Shown here: piece by piece, positions 5,058 to 5,830 of the stretch | How the letters are laid out: every line of letters begins with the position of its first letter | How positions within the stretch are numbered: position 1 is the stretch's first letter | Source of the DNA: Planctomycetaceae bacterium | Lineage (GTDB): Bacteria; Planctomycetota; Planctomycetia; Pirellulales; Pirellulaceae | Direction: 5' to 3' | Assembly: GCA_003455945.1 (NCBI GenBank) | Contig: DMPQ01000312.1 | Location: forward strand, 256-6,085 | DNA length: 5,830 nt | The notes under the pieces: generated by a model | Told to the model about the DNA's origin: nothing | Database searches by the model: none | The model's input: only the letters and a program-made list of their open reading frames with translations | Position numbers and translations under genes: made by a program

Positions 5058-5830
5058 GTGCTGCGTTGGAGACTGGTGTCGTCCGCCGTGATCATCGCCG
5101 TCGCCGTGACGCTGGTGATGATCGACCACACCTTGGGGCGCACGATCGGCTACCTCGGCCTGGTTCTCGCGCCGCTGGCGCTGGTCGTGACGCTGATGGG
5201 TTCGAACGAGGTGCGGCGACTCTTCACCGCCAAGGGGCATGCGGCTCGCCCCGGAGTCACCGAACTCGGTGCGATGCTCGTGATGGGAATCGCCTGTGTC
5301 CCCCTGGCGTTTCGCGAGTATCCGGCCGACTGTCCGGTCGGTCGAGTCGGCTGGGTGGCACTCGGTCTCCTTTCGGCACTCGGACTGTACGTCATCGTCG
5401 AGATCGCCCGCTATCGCGAACCGGGCCAGGTGATCGAGCGACTGGCGATCCAGTCGTTCATCGCGCTCTACGTCGGCGGGCTGATGGGCTTTCTCGTCAC
5501 GCTGCGCAGCGCTCAGGGGAACGACTGGGGGATCATCGCGATCGTCCACACGATCGCCGTCGTCAAGCTGTCGGACACCGCGGCATACGCGACCGGCAAG
5601 CTGATCGGCAAGCGGAAACTGACGCCGCTGCTGAGTCCCGGCAAGACGGTCGAAGGAGCGATCGGCGCACTGATCGGCGGCATGCTCGCCAGTTGGCTCG
5701 TGCTGCTCCTGCTGGAGACCCGCCCGGAGGCGGCGCGCGCGTACAACTCACCCGCGGGCGCGGCGCTCGTCATCATCGGGCTTCTGGTGTCGGTCGTTGC
5801 CTATCGCGTGATGGTGCGCATCGGTCGTGT
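5058..5830 (+). CDS. cdsA: Phosphatidate cytidylyltransferase (CDP-diacylglycerol synthase), 3' end cut by the window
   Basis: Integral membrane enzyme of the CTP_transf_1 family that converts phosphatidate and CTP to CDP-diacylglycerol, the branch point of phospholipid synthesis. The first 257 codons are present; no stop is reached. The N-terminal part has several hydrophobic segments (about 7-22, 32-48, 68-84, 98-116, 130-148, 157-170). The diagnostic core follows: KLSDTAAYATGKLIGKRKL at 170-188 with metal-site D173, then LSPGKTVEG at 192-200. Another hydrophobic segment spans about 202-219. The family's C-terminal signature (GDLxES, then KR...KD...HGG...DR.D) is not in the window. The last residues, after the hydrophobic stretch 236-248, read YRVMVRIGR about where GDL might be expected, so the motif is displaced, diverged or affected by end-of-sequence error. 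The GTG start follows a strong ribosome binding site. uppS-cdsA adjacency is a widespread arrangement and supports the call. Confidence 0.92.
   Translation, partial: MLRWRLVSSAVIIAVAVTLVMIDHTLGRTIGYLGLVLAPLALVVTLMGSNEVRRLFTAKGHAARPGVTELGAMLVMGIACVPLAFREYPADCPVGRVGWVALGLLSALGLYVIVEIARYREPGQVIERLAIQSFIALYVGGLMGFLVTLRSAQGNDWGIIAIVHTIAVVKLSDTAAYATGKLIGKRKLTPLLSPGKTVEGAIGALIGGMLASWLVLLLLETRPEAARAYNSPAGAALVIIGLLVSVVAYRVMVRIGR

Overview
This is a compact, GC-rich bacterial chromosomal segment with four protein genes: one on the minus strand at the left, and three on the plus strand that read as an operon. Several features suggest a member of the Planctomycetota: the GC-rich, GATC-dense composition, the frequent TTG/GTG starts, and a PurA whose GTP-binding motifs differ from the textbook ones in a way I recall from planctomycete PurA. 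That assignment is inference from memory and was not tested by a search.

Layout. Bases 1-33 hold only a short inverted repeat after the first gene. Bases 34-2340 (minus) encode a 768-residue POT/PTR-family proton-coupled peptide transporter. It is unusually long because about 165 residues, containing a degenerate three-copy repeat, are inserted between transmembrane helices 7 and 8. Bases 2341-2830 are a 490-base divergent intergenic region without a credible gene. It carries a plausible sigma-70-type promoter facing right and two inverted repeats in what would be the purA leader. Bases 2831-4126 are purA (adenylosuccinate synthetase), 4198-4980 are uppS (isoprenyl/undecaprenyl diphosphate synthase), and 5058 to the right edge is the first 257 codons of cdsA (phosphatidate cytidylyltransferase), cut off by the window.

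How the genes work together. uppS and cdsA are classical bacterial neighbours. UppS makes the C55 lipid carrier precursor for cell-wall and O-antigen type polymers, and CdsA makes CDP-diacylglycerol for phospholipids. Here purA, which commits IMP to AMP synthesis, sits directly upstream in the same orientation, 71 bases before uppS. uppS is 77 bases before cdsA. All three plus-strand genes use a non-ATG start (TTG, GTG, GTG) exactly six bases after an AGGAG-type ribosome binding site, which makes the start calls firm. The peptide transporter is transcribed divergently and has no evident functional link to the operon.

I see no mobile element, CRISPR array, tRNA or rRNA. Most of the window is housekeeping. 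The parts that merit a second look are the extracytoplasmic insertion in the transporter, the changed GTP-binding residues of PurA, and the purA leader.
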